A stretch of DNA of 32,568 bases from an uncultured Burkholderiales bacterium (lineage in GTDB: Bacteria > Pseudomonadota > Gammaproteobacteria > Burkholderiales > Burkholderiaceae_C), in the NCBI GenBank assembly GCA_937873395.1, contig CALMYH010000123.1, forward strand, positions 1-32,568, given 5' to 3'. The position numbers and the translations under genes were made by a program. Every line of letters begins with the position of its first letter. Position 1 is the first letter of the stretch. Shown here piece by piece: positions 1-8,797 of the stretch. The notes under the pieces were generated by a model, which was not told where the DNA came from, did not search any database, and worked only from the letters and a program-made list of their open reading frames with translations.

Positions 1-1
1 C

Positions 2-2401
2 GATGACGGCGTGATCGTGGGCAAGAACGGCTCCTTTATGGCCGCCTGGCTGTACCAAGGGGATGACAACGCCAGCAGCACCGAAGAGCAGCGGGAAATG
101 GTGTCCTTCCGCATCAACCAGGCCCTGGCGGGCCTGGGCAGCGGCTGGATGGTTCATGTCGATGCCGTGCGCCGGCCGGCACCCAACTACTCCGAGCGCG
201 GCGTCTCCACCTTCACCGATCCGGTGTCGGCCGCCATTGATGAAGAGCGCCGGCGGCTCTTCGAGGGCCTGGGCACGATGTACGAAGGGCACTTCGTATT
301 CGCCGTGACCTGGTTTCCGCCAGTGCTGGCCCAGCGCAAGTTCGTTGAGCTGATGTTTGACGATGACGCGGTGACGCCCGACCACACGGCCCGCACCGTG
401 GGCCTCATCGAGCAGTTCAAGCGCGAAATCCGCAGCCTGGAATCGCGCATGTCCTCGGCCGTCAAGCTCACGCGCTTGAAGGGCCACAAGATCGCCACGG
501 AAGAGGGCAGGGAAGTCACGCATGACGACTTCCTGAGCTGGTTGCAGTTCTGCGTGACCGGCAACTATCACCCGGTGCAGCTCCCCAGCAACCCGATGTA
601 CTTGGACGCCGTGATCGGCGGGCAAGAGCTGTGGGGCGGCGTCGTTCCGAAGATCGGCCGCAAGTTCATCCAGGTGGTGTCCCTCGAAGGCTTCCCCTTG
701 GAGTCAACGCCTGGCCTGCTGTCGGCCCTGGCCGAGCTGCCGAGTGAATACCGCTGGTCGAGCCGCTTCATCTTCATGGATCAGCACGAGTCCTTGAAGC
801 ACCTGGACAAGTTCCGCAAGAAGTGGAAGCAGAAGATTCGCGGCTTCTTCGACCAGGTTTTCAACACCAACACCGGCAGCGTCAACCAGGACGCGGCAAC
901 GATGGTGGCCGATGCCGAGGCGGCCATCGCCGAGGTCAATAGCGGCCTGGTGGCCGCCGGCTACTTCACGTCCGTGGTCGTGTTGATGGATGAGGATCGG
1001 GAGCGCCTGGCGGCCGCCGCGCTGTCGGTCGAGAAGGCCATCAACCGGCTGGCCTTCGCGGCGCGCATCGAGACGATCAACACGATGGACGCCTACCTGG
1101 GCAGCTTGCCCGGCCACGGCGTCGAGAACGTGCGCCGGCCGCTCATCAACACGATGAACCTGGCCGACCTGCTGCCGACAAGCTCCATCTGGACGGGCAG
1201 CGCCACCGCGCCGTGCCCGATGTACCCGCCGCTGGCCCCGGCGCTCATGCACTGCGTCACGGTCGGCGCTACGCCCTTCCGGCTGAACCTGCACGTGCGC
1301 GACCTGGGCCACACCTTCATGTTCGGCCCGACCGGCGCGGGCAAATCGACGCACCTGGGCATCATCGCCGCGCAGCTCCGGCGCTATGCCGGCATGTCGA
1401 TCTACGCCTTCGACAAGGGCATGTCGATGTACCCGCTCGCGGCCGCAATCAATGCCGGCTCGAAGGGCAAGACTGGCCTGCACTTCACGGTGGCCGCCGA
1501 CGATGACCGCCTGGCCTTCTGCCCGCTCCAGTTCCTCGAAACGAAGGCGGATCGGGCTTGGGCGATGGAGTGGATCGACACGATCCTTGCGCTCAACGGC
1601 GTGGACACCACGCCAGGGCAGCGCAACGAGATCGGCCACGCGATCATGAGCATGCACGCCAGCGGCGCGCGCACGCTCTCCGAGTTCTCGGTGACGATCC
1701 AGGACGAAGCGATCCGCGAGGCCATCAAGCAATACACGGTGGACGGCTCGATGGGCCACCTGCTCGATGCCGAAGAGGATGGCCTGTCGCTCTCCGACTT
1801 CACGGTGTTCGAGATCGAAGAGCTGATGAACCTCGGCGAGAAGTTCGCGCTGCCGGTGCTGCTGTACCTGTTCCGCCGCATCGAGCGCGGCCTTAAAGGC
1901 CAGCCGGCCGTCATCATCCTGGACGAAGCCTGGTTGATGCTGGGCCACCCGGCGTTCCGCGCCAAGATTCGGGAATGGCTCAAGGTCTTGCGCAAGGCGA
2001 ACTGCCTGGTGCTCATGGCTACGCAAAGCCTTTCCGACGCGGCCAACTCGGGCATCTTGGATGTGATCGTGGAATCGACCGCGACCAAGATTTTCCTGCC
2101 GAACGTCTATGCCCGCGACGAGGACACGGCGGCGCTCTATCGCCGCATGGGCCTCAACAAGCGGCAAATCGAAATCCTCGCCACGGCGGTTCCGAAGCGG
2201 CAGTACTACTACGTCTCCGAGAACGGCCGCCGCCTCTATGACCTCGCCCTGGGGCCGCTGGCCCTGGCCTTCGTCGGCGCGTCCGACAAGGAATCGGTCG
2301 CCGCCATCAAGAGCCTGCAAGCGAAGTTCGGCCATGAGTGGGTCGATCACTGGCTGGCCGGCCGCAATCTGAATCTCAATGACTACCTGGAGGCCGCATG
2401 A
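2..2401 (+). CDS. trbE: TrbE, VirB4-type conjugation ATPase (5' end outside window)
   Basis: Cytoplasmic/inner-membrane ATPase that energises assembly of the mating-pair-formation type IV secretion system. The reading frame is open from the first bases, so the gene starts upstream; 799 residues are present, and since IncP TrbE is about 850 residues roughly 50 are missing. A Walker A motif GPTGAGKST is encoded at about 1325-1351. A Walker B motif (VIILDEAW) lies near 1908-1936, followed by a conserved MATQSLSDA segment typical of VirB4/CagE proteins. The stop overlaps the trbF start (ATGA), showing translational coupling in the Tra2 operon. trbB, C and D would be expected just upstream but lie outside the window. 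Identification as VirB4 family is very secure; the symbol follows from the order of the trb genes that follow. Confidence 0.96.
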   Translation, partial: DDGVIVGKNGSFMAAWLYQGDDNASSTEEQREMVSFRINQALAGLGSGWMVHVDAVRRPAPNYSERGVSTFTDPVSAAIDEERRRLFEGLGTMYEGHFVFAVTWFPPVLAQRKFVELMFDDDAVTPDHTARTVGLIEQFKREIRSLESRMSSAVKLTRLKGHKIATEEGREVTHDDFLSWLQFCVTGNYHPVQLPSNPMYLDAVIGGQELWGGVVPKIGRKFIQVVSLEGFPLESTPGLLSALAELPSEYRWSSRFIFMDQHESLKHLDKFRKKWKQKIRGFFDQVFNTNTGSVNQDAATMVADAEAAIAEVNSGLVAAGYFTSVVVLMDEDRERLAAAALSVEKAINRLAFAARIETINTMDAYLGSLPGHGVENVRRPLINTMNLADLLPTSSIWTGSATAPCPMYPPLAPALMHCVTVGATPFRLNLHVRDLGHTFMFGPTGAGKSTHLGIIAAQLRRYAGMSIYAFDKGMSMYPLAAAINAGSKGKTGLHFTVAADDDRLAFCPLQFLETKADRAWAMEWIDTILALNGVDTTPGQRNEIGHAIMSMHASGARTLSEFSVTIQDEAIREAIKQYTVDGSMGHLLDAEEDGLSLSDFTVFEIEELMNLGEKFALPVLLYLFRRIERGLKGQPAVIILDEAWLMLGHPAFRAKIREWLKVLRKANCLVLMATQSLSDAANSGILDVIVESTATKIFLPNVYARDEDTAALYRRMGLNKRQIEILATAVPKRQYYYVSENGRRLYDLALGPLALAFVGASDKESVAAIKSLQAKFGHEWVDHWLAGRNLNLNDYLEAA

Positions 2402-3186
2402 GCTTTGCCGACACCCTCAAGGGCTTGATCTTCAAGAAGCCCGCCACGGCCGCAGGACGCGACAAGCGCGACCCTCGGCAGACCGATGAACCGCTGGAAG
2501 GCGGCCGACGCCAGGGCGAGGCCGAGAACCCCTATCTGGCCGCTCGTCGCACCTGGAACGATCACGTGGGCAGCGTCGTCTCGCAGCGCCAAACCTGGCA
2601 GGTGATAGGCATCCTGTCGCTGTTGATCGCGCTGGCCGGCGTGGGTGGCGTGATCCACATCGGCAGCCAGTCGAAGTTCATCCCCTACGTGGTCGAGGTG
2701 GACAAGCTGGGCCAGACGGTGGCCGCCGGCCCGGTGCAGGCCGCAGGGAAGGCCGATCCGCGTGTCATCCACGCCGCCGTTGCGGACTGGATGAGCTGCG
2801 CGCGCATGGTGTCGCCTGACGTGGCCTTGCAGCGCAAGTGCGTGTTCAAGGCGTACTCGATGCTCGCCCCCAACGATCCGGCGACGCCAAAGATGAACGA
2901 GTGGTTGAACGGCACGCCCGATTCCAGCCCGTTCAAGCGCGCCGAGAAGGAAATGGTCAGCGTCGAGATCAAGACCGTCATCCCGCAAACGCCCGACACC
3001 TGGCAAGTCGAGTGGGTGGAAACCACGCGCGACCGCCAAGGCACGCTGAAAGGTCAGCCCGTCACCTGGCGCGCGCTCGTGACTACCTACATCGCCGAGG
3101 TCACGCCCAACACCACCGATGAGCAACTGCGGAACAACCCGTTGAGCATCTACGTGCGTGATTACTCCTGGTCCCGCATCCAATGA
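2398..3186 (+). CDS. trbF: TrbF, VirB8-like channel scaffold protein
   Basis: Bitopic inner-membrane protein that nucleates the type IV secretion channel, equivalent to VirB8. The 262-residue product (the RK2 protein is about 260) has a long, basic, proline-rich cytoplasmic N terminus. One membrane segment lies at about residues 62-86 (QVIGILSLLIALAGVGG), and the periplasmic domain begins with the conserved stretch KFIPYVVEVDKLG. The start overlaps the trbE stop by 4 bp and the stop overlaps a possible trbG start. The gene sits in the usual second position after trbE. Nothing is truncated or unusual. Confidence 0.95.
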   Translation: MSFADTLKGLIFKKPATAAGRDKRDPRQTDEPLEGGRRQGEAENPYLAARRTWNDHVGSVVSQRQTWQVIGILSLLIALAGVGGVIHIGSQSKFIPYVVEVDKLGQTVAAGPVQAAGKADPRVIHAAVADWMSCARMVSPDVALQRKCVFKAYSMLAPNDPATPKMNEWLNGTPDSSPFKRAEKEMVSVEIKTVIPQTPDTWQVEWVETTRDRQGTLKGQPVTWRALVTTYIAEVTPNTTDEQLRNNPLSIYVRDYSWSRIQ

Positions 3187-3203
3187 ATTCGAGGTCATCC
3201 ACC

Positions 3204-4103
3204 ATGAAGAAAACCCTCTCCGCTTTGATCGTGGGCGCTGCTGTGGCGGTGCCCTCCCTGGCTCTGGCCGCCCCTGGCGACGACATTGCCGACAAGTATT
3301 TCAACAAGACCAACCCGACGCTGACCGCTCAAGAGCGCGCGGCGCTCGCCATCGCCAAACGGTGGGAAGCGGGGTCGGCGACCGGCATCAAGCCGGTGGC
3401 CGGCTCGGGCGGTGCCATCAAGTTCGTGTACGGCGCGCAGCAGCCGAGCATCGTTTGCGCGGTGCTCCAGGTGTGCGACGTGGCCTTGCAGCCCGGCGAA
3501 CAAGTGAACTCGATCAACCTGGGCGACACGGCCAGGTGGACGGTGGAACCGGCCATCACCGGCAGCGGCGCGACCGAGGTTCAGCACCTCATCATCAAGC
3601 CGATGGACGTGGGCCTCGAAACCAGCCTGGTTGTGACCACGAACCGCCGCAGCTACCACTTCCGCCTGCGCTCGCATCGCACCGAGTACATGCCGCAAGT
3701 CTCGTTCACGTACCCCGAGGAAGCGCAAGCCAAGTGGGACGCGATCCAGCGCCGCGAGAAGCAGGAACGCACCGACAACACCCTGCCGGCGACGGGCGAG
3801 TACCTGGGCGATCTCTCGTTCGACTATGAGCTGTCCGGGTCGGCGAGCTGGAAGCCTGTGCGCGTCTACAACGATGGCCGCAAGACCATCATCGAAATGC
3901 CCGGCACGATGCAGCAGACCGAAGCGCCGACGCTCCTGGTCGTGCGCAAAGAGGGCGGCTTGTTCACCGACGACGAAACGGTGCTGGTCAATTACCGCGT
4001 GCAGGGCAATCGCTACATCGTGGACACGGTGTTTGACCGCGCGATCCTGATTGCCGGTGTTGGCAGTAGCCAAGACCGCGTGACCATCAGCCGGAGGAAG
4101 TGA
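3204..4103 (+). CDS. trbG: TrbG, VirB9-like outer-membrane core-complex protein
   Basis: Periplasmic protein expected to join TrbH and TrbI in the outer-membrane core of the secretion channel, as VirB9 does. A clear signal peptide begins MKKTLSALIVGAAVAV and ends in LALAA before the mature domain. The body contains the VirB9-type segments ALQPGEQVNSINLGDTARW, LVVTTNRRSYHFRLRS and, near the C terminus, PTLLVVRKEGGLFTDDETVL. An in-frame ATG at 3183 would add seven residues ahead of the signal peptide. I chose 3204 because GAGG at 3191-3194 is correctly spaced and the resulting 299 residues match the family length (RK2 about 297). The stop overlaps a possible GTG start of trbH. Confidence 0.94.
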   Translation: MKKTLSALIVGAAVAVPSLALAAPGDDIADKYFNKTNPTLTAQERAALAIAKRWEAGSATGIKPVAGSGGAIKFVYGAQQPSIVCAVLQVCDVALQPGEQVNSINLGDTARWTVEPAITGSGATEVQHLIIKPMDVGLETSLVVTTNRRSYHFRLRSHRTEYMPQVSFTYPEEAQAKWDAIQRREKQERTDNTLPATGEYLGDLSFDYELSGSASWKPVRVYNDGRKTIIEMPGTMQQTEAPTLLVVRKEGGLFTDDETVLVNYRVQGNRYIVDTVFDRAILIAGVGSSQDRVTISRRK

Positions 4104-4105
4104 CC

Positions 4106-4594
4106 ATGCGCAAGATCGTCTCTCTCGCGCTGCTCGCCCTCGCCCTGGGCCTCGGCGGCTGCGCAACCACCAGCCAGTACGGCAACTTCGTCCAGTCGGC
4201 CGCGCTCGATCAGCAGAAGCTCGCCACCGACGCGGTGCAGCAGCTCGCCACGCTGTACGCGCCGGCGCGCACGCGCCTGGAGCTGCAACAGCCGACGCCC
4301 GATCCGTTCGGCCAGGCGCTCGTCAAGTCGCTGCGCGACAAGGGCTATGCCCTCCTGGAGTACGCCCCGGCCGGCGCTTCCACGCAGGCCCCGGCCTCGG
4401 CGGCATCGCAGGCGAGCGCACCGGCCACCACGGCCGCGTCGGGCGGCCTGCCGTTGCGCTACGTGCTCGACCAGGCTGGCGACTCGAACCTGTACCGCCT
4501 GACCTTGATGGTCGGCAATCAATCCATCACCCGCCCTTACCTGGCGCAAAACGGCACGTTCGCGCCGGCCGGGTACTGGGTGCGCAAGGAGTGA
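4106..4594 (+). CDS. trbH: TrbH, VirB7-like outer-membrane lipoprotein
   Basis: Small lipoprotein of the mating channel, likely anchoring the core complex in the outer membrane in the way VirB7 supports VirB9. The N terminus MRKIVSLALLALALGLGGC is a lipoprotein signal with the lipobox LGGC; Cys19 would be lipidated. The mature part is Ala/Gln-rich with a low-complexity Ala/Ser/Pro linker around residues 85-112, then a short folded C terminus. A GTG at 4100 is an alternative start, but GGAGG at 4092-4096 is spaced 9 bp from the ATG at 4106, giving 162 residues (RK2 about 160). The assignment relies on the lipobox plus its position between trbG and trbI. Confidence 0.92.
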   Translation: MRKIVSLALLALALGLGGCATTSQYGNFVQSAALDQQKLATDAVQQLATLYAPARTRLELQQPTPDPFGQALVKSLRDKGYALLEYAPAGASTQAPASAASQASAPATTAASGGLPLRYVLDQAGDSNLYRLTLMVGNQSITRPYLAQNGTFAPAGYWVRKE

Positions 4595-4598
4595 CGCC

Positions 4599-6020
4599 AT
4601 GACAGAAAACGCCGATCAGATGGCACCTGACGCTTCGCCTGGCGAAGTGTCCAAGAAGGCGGGCGTCCGTCGCGTCAACAACATGCCCATGTACATCCTC
4701 GGCGGCGTCCTGCTGTCGTTCGTGCTGGTCATGGCCCTGGTCGCGGCGGATCGCGCGGCCAAGCAGAACGCGCCGGCGGACGGCCCCAAGGAGAAGGCCG
4801 GCAACACGTCGATGTTCGCCAAGGAGATCGCAGGCGACAAGACCGGCGGCTTGATCGAGCCGGCAAGCCCGCTCAAGGTGCCCGACATGCCGACCGGCCC
4901 GGCGTCGGCTCCGCTGGAGATCGCGCGGCCGTCCAACCCGGACGCGCCGCCGGCCCCGCCGGCCAACCCCGGCAACCCGGGCCAGCCGGTGAACGACGAC
5001 GAGGCCCAGCGCATCCGCATGGCGAAGATGCAGATGTTCGGCGAAGCCGTGAAGGCCAAGACCACCGTGCGCGTGGATGCCCCGCGTAGCAACGGCTCCG
5101 CGCCGGGTGGCCCGAGCACCTACACCGGCACGCCGCAGACGCGCGATGAAATGCTGAACCGCATCGCAGCGGTGCAGCAGCAAATCGACGCGCAGCGCAG
5201 CAACGATCCGACCGCCGCCTATCAAGCACGCCTGGCGCAGATTCGCGGCATGGGCGTCGGTGGTGGCGGCGCGGCTCCGGCCGCCGGCGGCATGGGCGCG
5301 GGCGGTGCGCCGCAGCTCCTGCAAACCTCGACCAGCGGCGGCGGGCGCAACAGCATGGCGCAGTTCGGCCAAGGTGGGCAGGGCGACCGCTGGAAGCTGG
5401 ATTCGCAGCCGGAAGCGCCGCGCACACCGTTCGAGCTGCGCGCGGGCTTCGTCGTGCCGGCCACGCTCATTTCGGGCATCAACTCCGATCTGCCGGGCCA
5501 AATCATGGCCCAGGTCGCGCAGGACGTGTACGACACGCCGACCGGCAAGCACCTGTTGATCCCGCAGGGATCGCGCCTCGTCGGCTCGTATTCGAGCGAC
5601 GTGGCCTACGGCCAAGCGCGCGTGCTGGTTGCGTGGCAACGCATCGTGTTCCCCGATGGCAAGGCGATGGACATTGGCGCGATGCCAGGCGCGGACAGCG
5701 CGGGATACGCGGGCTTCCACGACCAGGTGAACAACCACTATGTGCGCCTGTTCGGCTCGGCCTTCCTCATGTCCGGCGTGACAGCAGGCATCACCTACAG
5801 CCAACGCCAGAACCAGGCCACAAACACCTATGGCGCACCGAGCGCCAGCAGTGCCCTAAGCGAAGCCCTCGGCCAGCAGCTCGGCCAGGTTACGGCGCAA
5901 CTCATCGCCAAGAACCTGAGCATTTCGCCGACGCTGGAAATTCGGCCGGGGTATCGCTTCAACGTCGTGGTCACGAAGGACATGACGTTTTCCAAGCCGT
6001 ACCGTTCCTTCGATTACTAA
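4599..6020 (+). CDS. trbI: TrbI, VirB10-like channel protein spanning both membranes
   Basis: VirB10 family protein that bridges inner and outer membranes and gates the secretion channel. The 473-residue protein (RK2 about 463) has a cytoplasmic N terminus, one transmembrane segment at about residues 38-58 (YILGGVLLSFVLVMALVAA), then a Pro/Ala/Gly-rich periplasmic spacer with an unusually glycine-rich stretch at about residues 215-250. The conserved C-terminal beta-barrel domain includes GSRLVGSYSSDVAYGQ, RIVFPDGKAMDIGAMPG and the terminal IRPGYRFNVVVTKDM. A purine-rich AAGGA lies just before the ATG. Position directly after trbH fits the VirB7-9-10 core cassette. Confidence 0.95.
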   Translation: MTENADQMAPDASPGEVSKKAGVRRVNNMPMYILGGVLLSFVLVMALVAADRAAKQNAPADGPKEKAGNTSMFAKEIAGDKTGGLIEPASPLKVPDMPTGPASAPLEIARPSNPDAPPAPPANPGNPGQPVNDDEAQRIRMAKMQMFGEAVKAKTTVRVDAPRSNGSAPGGPSTYTGTPQTRDEMLNRIAAVQQQIDAQRSNDPTAAYQARLAQIRGMGVGGGGAAPAAGGMGAGGAPQLLQTSTSGGGRNSMAQFGQGGQGDRWKLDSQPEAPRTPFELRAGFVVPATLISGINSDLPGQIMAQVAQDVYDTPTGKHLLIPQGSRLVGSYSSDVAYGQARVLVAWQRIVFPDGKAMDIGAMPGADSAGYAGFHDQVNNHYVRLFGSAFLMSGVTAGITYSQRQNQATNTYGAPSASSALSEALGQQLGQVTAQLIAKNLSISPTLEIRPGYRFNVVVTKDMTFSKPYRSFDY

Positions 6021-6040
6021 CGCCATAGGAGAAAAGCACC

Positions 6041-6805
6041 ATGAAGCCGAAGTTTTTAGCCGCTAAATTGGCCCTCGTCATTGCTGTTTCGAGCACGCTG
6101 GCGGTCACACCTGTGCAGGCTGGCATCCCCGTCATCGACGGCACCAACCTGTCGCAGAACATCATGACGGCCATCGAATCGGTGGCCCAGACGCTCAAGC
6201 AAATTGAGCAGTACAGCACCCAGCTCCAGCAGTATCAAAACCAACTCCAGAACACGATGGCCCCGGCCGCGTATATCTGGGATCAGGCGCAATCGACCAT
6301 CAACGGGTTGATGAACGCGGTCAACACGCTGGATTACTACAAGACCCAACTCGGCAGCCTGGACAGCTACATCGGCAAGTTCCAGGACGTGAACTACTAC
6401 AAGAACTCGCCGTGCTTTACGGCGGCAGGGTGCTCCGACGCGGAACGCGCAGCACTTCGGAATGTGGCCCAGCTCGCGAGCGAGTCGCAGAAGAAGGCCA
6501 ACGATGCCTTGTTCAAGGGCCTCGATAGGCAGCAAACGAATCTCACGGCCGATGCAGCGACGTTGCAGCGTCTTCAATCGGCAGCGCAGGGCGCGCAGGG
6601 CCAAATGCAGGCCATCGGCTACGCCAACCAGCTCGCCAGCCAGCAGGCCAACCAGCTCTTGCAGATTCGTGGCCTGCTGATCGCGCAGCAGAACGCGATG
6701 GCAACCAAGATGCAGGCCGACGCCGACAAGGAAGCCCAGCAGGCGGCAGCGGCCGCACAACTGCGCCAGGGCAGCTACCGGGCCAGCCCGGCGCGCACCT
6801 GGTAA
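6041..6805 (+). CDS. trbJ: TrbJ, VirB5-like pilus-associated periplasmic protein
   Basis: Secreted protein required for mating-pair formation and resembling VirB5, a minor pilus component. The 254-residue product has a cleavable signal peptide (the hydrophobic run LALVIAVSSTLAVTPVQA after a KPKFLAAK N terminus). The mature protein is strongly Gln/Ala-rich and helical, with long segments such as YSTQLQQYQNQLQN that would form coiled coils. AGGAG at 6027-6031 precedes the ATG. A perfect KorB operator lies inside the first codons (6055-6067). In RK2, trbJ and trbK together relate to pilus and entry-exclusion functions. The family is clear from position, length and signal. Confidence 0.93.
   Translation: MKPKFLAAKLALVIAVSSTLAVTPVQAGIPVIDGTNLSQNIMTAIESVAQTLKQIEQYSTQLQQYQNQLQNTMAPAAYIWDQAQSTINGLMNAVNTLDYYKTQLGSLDSYIGKFQDVNYYKNSPCFTAAGCSDAERAALRNVAQLASESQKKANDALFKGLDRQQTNLTADAATLQRLQSAAQGAQGQMQAIGYANQLASQQANQLLQIRGLLIAQQNAMATKMQADADKEAQQAAAAAQLRQGSYRASPARTW
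6055..6067. promoter_or_regulatory. KorB operator inside the start of trbJ
   Basis: Perfect 13-bp palindrome TTTAGCCGCTAAA, matching the established KorB recognition sequence TTTAGCSGCTAAA. It starts 14 bp downstream of the trbJ ATG and encodes residues LAAK of the signal-peptide N terminus. I see no strong promoter immediately beside it, so KorB bound here might block elongation within the trb operon, control an internal promoter, or act as a spreading or partition site. Confidence 0.85.
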
Positions 6806-6814
6806 GGGGGATTC

Positions 6815-7042
6815 ATGAAAGCAATCAAGGCTCTGTCCTTGGCCTCGGCCGCCCTCGTGGCGGCCTTGGTCGCCGGCTGCGACAACAAGCCGGCCACGGC
6901 CCCCATGCCGGAAGTGAACGACGAGAACTGCAAGCCCGAGAACATCGCCAAGATCGAGGACAAGGGCGTCCAGCAGGCTTTTTCGTCGCTGTGCTTGCGT
7001 CGTGGTGGGGATTTCAAGCCCAGCCCGAAACGCGAATGGTGA
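6815..7042 (+). CDS. trbK: TrbK, entry-exclusion lipoprotein
   Basis: Small lipoprotein that in IncP plasmids prevents redundant conjugation into a cell already holding a related plasmid, probably acting at the cytoplasmic membrane of the recipient. The 75-residue product begins MKAIKALSLASAALVA and has a lipobox LVAGC, with Cys22 as the lipidated residue, followed by DNKPATAPMPEVND. The mature part is only about 54 residues. AAGGGGG at 6804-6810 is a strong ribosome-binding site. The gene lies in its usual place between trbJ and trbL. Entry-exclusion proteins vary in sequence, so the call rests on lipobox, size and position. Confidence 0.9.
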   Translation: MKAIKALSLASAALVAALVAGCDNKPATAPMPEVNDENCKPENIAKIEDKGVQQAFSSLCLRRGGDFKPSPKREW

Positions 7043-7052
7043 GGTGCTGACG

Positions 7053-8780
7053 ATGAGAATGCCAGCCAATCTAAAAACCCTCGCCCTGCCGCTGTTCGTC
7101 TGGCTGGCGTTCTTCGCGGTCGATGCCCACGCGGCCATCGACAACGCCGGCGTGTTCGATAGCGTGCTGGATCGCTACCAGGCCGCCGCGAGCGGCTGGG
7201 CCGGTGTCATCACCACGGCCGCAACCTGGCTCTTCTGGACGCTGGTTGTGATCTCGATGGTCTGGACGTTCGGCATGATGGCCTTGCGCAAGGCCGACAT
7301 TGGCGAGTTCTTCGCGGAGTTCGTCCGCTTCACGATCTTTACCGGCTTCTTCTGGTGGGCGCTTACCAACGGCCCTAACTTCGCCTCGTCCATCTATGCG
7401 TCGTTGCGGCAGCTCGCCGGCAACGCGACGGGCCTGGGCAATGCTCTGTCGCCGTCGGGCATCGTGGACGTGGGCTTTGCGATCTTCGACAAGGTGATGG
7501 ATCAGTCCTCGGTGTGGTCGCCGGTGGACAGCATGGCCGGCATCCTCATGGCCGTGGCGATCCTGGTCATCCTGGCCCTGGTCGGTGTGAATATGCTTCT
7601 GCTGCTCGCGTCGGGCTGGGTGCTCGCCTACGGCGGCGTGTTCTTCCTCGGCTTCGGTGGTTCGCGCTGGACTTCCGACATGGCGATCAACTACTACAAG
7701 GTCGTCCTGGGCGTGGCCGCGCAGCTCTTCGCAATGGTGCTCCTGGTGGGCATCGGCAAGACCTTCCTCGATGACTACTACTCGCGCATGAGCGCCGGCA
7801 TCAGCCTCAAGGAAATGGGCGTGATGCTGATCGTCGTCATCATCCTCTTGGCGTTGGTCAACAAGATTCCGCCGCTCATCGCCGGGATCATCACCGGCGC
7901 GAGCGTGGGCGGTGCCGGCATCGGCCAGTTCGGTGCAGGCGCTGCGTTGGGTGCCGCAGGCATGGCAGCAGCAGCGGCCGCGACCGGCGGCGCCGCTCTG
8001 GCCGCCGGCGCAGCCTCGGCCGCCGGCGGTGCCTCTGCTGTCATGGCTGCCTTCTCGAAGGCCAATGAAAACGTGTCGGCAGGCACGGACGTTATGTCGG
8101 CCTTCTCGGGCGGCGGCAGCTCGGGCGGCGGTGCAGGCGGCGGCGACGCCGGCACCGGCAACACGCCCTTCGCGCAGGCTGCGGGCTTTAGCGGCAGCTC
8201 CGGCGGCGGTTCGTCGTCGGGTGGCGGCAGCACCTCGACCGGCAGTAGCTCGGGTAACTCGAAGGGTGCCGACAAGGGTGGCGGCAAAGCTGATGCCGGC
8301 AGCTCCGGCAGCAGCTCGACAGCCAGCACCGGCAACGGTGCCGACAAGGCCGCCAAGAACGAACCTAAGCCAGCCGGCGGGGCAGGGCAGGGGCAGCAAG
8401 GGGGCCAGCAGGCCGCACCAGGCAGCACCGGCCCCGGCTTGCTCGCATCGGCCGCCTCGGCGCTCGGCACGGCCGGCCGAATCGCCGCCGACGCCGGCGC
8501 GAACTTGGCGAAGGGAACCGCCGATGTTGCCAAGGCCAAGGCCGCGAGCCTGCGCGAAGCAGCCGCCGAACGGATCGCCGAAACCACCGGCGGAAAGATC
8601 GCCGCCGCGATCAAGGCGCAAGGAAGCGGCACGGCCGAGAACATCGACGTGCCCGACCAGCAGCCCGCGCCGAGCTTCGGCGACAACAGCCTGGCAGGCG
8701 GCCCCGCCGATGCCGATCCCGAGTCCGAAGTAGCCGCGTTCGCCAACCGCGAGCAAGGCCGCGACGGCACAACTGCGTAA
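7053..8780 (+). CDS. trbL: TrbL, VirB6-like polytopic inner-membrane channel protein
   Basis: Polytopic protein forming the inner-membrane part of the type IV secretion channel. The 575-residue product (RK2 about 528) has an N-terminal signal-like segment and several transmembrane helices between residues about 40 and 290, for example ATWLFWTLVVISMVWTF, ILMAVAILVILALVGVNMLL and MLIVVIILLALV. From about residue 300 it changes to an Ala/Gly/Ser-rich low-complexity tail (Gly-Gly-Gly-Ser runs at about 350-420) followed by a charged Ala-rich helix. An upstream in-frame GTG (7002) overlaps trbK and would give a hydrophilic leader; ATG 7053 with GGTGAGGTG just before it is preferred. The long glycine tail is the main departure from the RK2 length. 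Confidence 0.93.
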   Translation: MRMPANLKTLALPLFVWLAFFAVDAHAAIDNAGVFDSVLDRYQAAASGWAGVITTAATWLFWTLVVISMVWTFGMMALRKADIGEFFAEFVRFTIFTGFFWWALTNGPNFASSIYASLRQLAGNATGLGNALSPSGIVDVGFAIFDKVMDQSSVWSPVDSMAGILMAVAILVILALVGVNMLLLLASGWVLAYGGVFFLGFGGSRWTSDMAINYYKVVLGVAAQLFAMVLLVGIGKTFLDDYYSRMSAGISLKEMGVMLIVVIILLALVNKIPPLIAGIITGASVGGAGIGQFGAGAALGAAGMAAAAAATGGAALAAGAASAAGGASAVMAAFSKANENVSAGTDVMSAFSGGGSSGGGAGGGDAGTGNTPFAQAAGFSGSSGGGSSSGGGSTSTGSSSGNSKGADKGGGKADAGSSGSSSTASTGNGADKAAKNEPKPAGGAGQGQQGGQQAAPGSTGPGLLASAASALGTAGRIAADAGANLAKGTADVAKAKAASLREAAAERIAETTGGKIAAAIKAQGSGTAENIDVPDQQPAPSFGDNSLAGGPADADPESEVAAFANREQGRDGTTA

Positions 8781-8797
8781 CCAAGGAGAGTCCAACC

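Noticed and set aside
704-2350. 548-codon minus-strand frame opposite trbE
   Set aside because: Opposes the conserved ATPase gene and consists of His/Arg/Ala/Asp-rich shadow sequence.
3183-3203. Upstream ATG for trbG
   Set aside because: It would add seven residues before a standard signal peptide, and the ribosome-binding site fits the ATG at 3204.
7002-7052. Upstream GTG for trbL
   Set aside because: It overlaps trbK and encodes a non-hydrophobic leader; ATG 7053 has the better ribosome-binding site and follows trbK by 10 bp.
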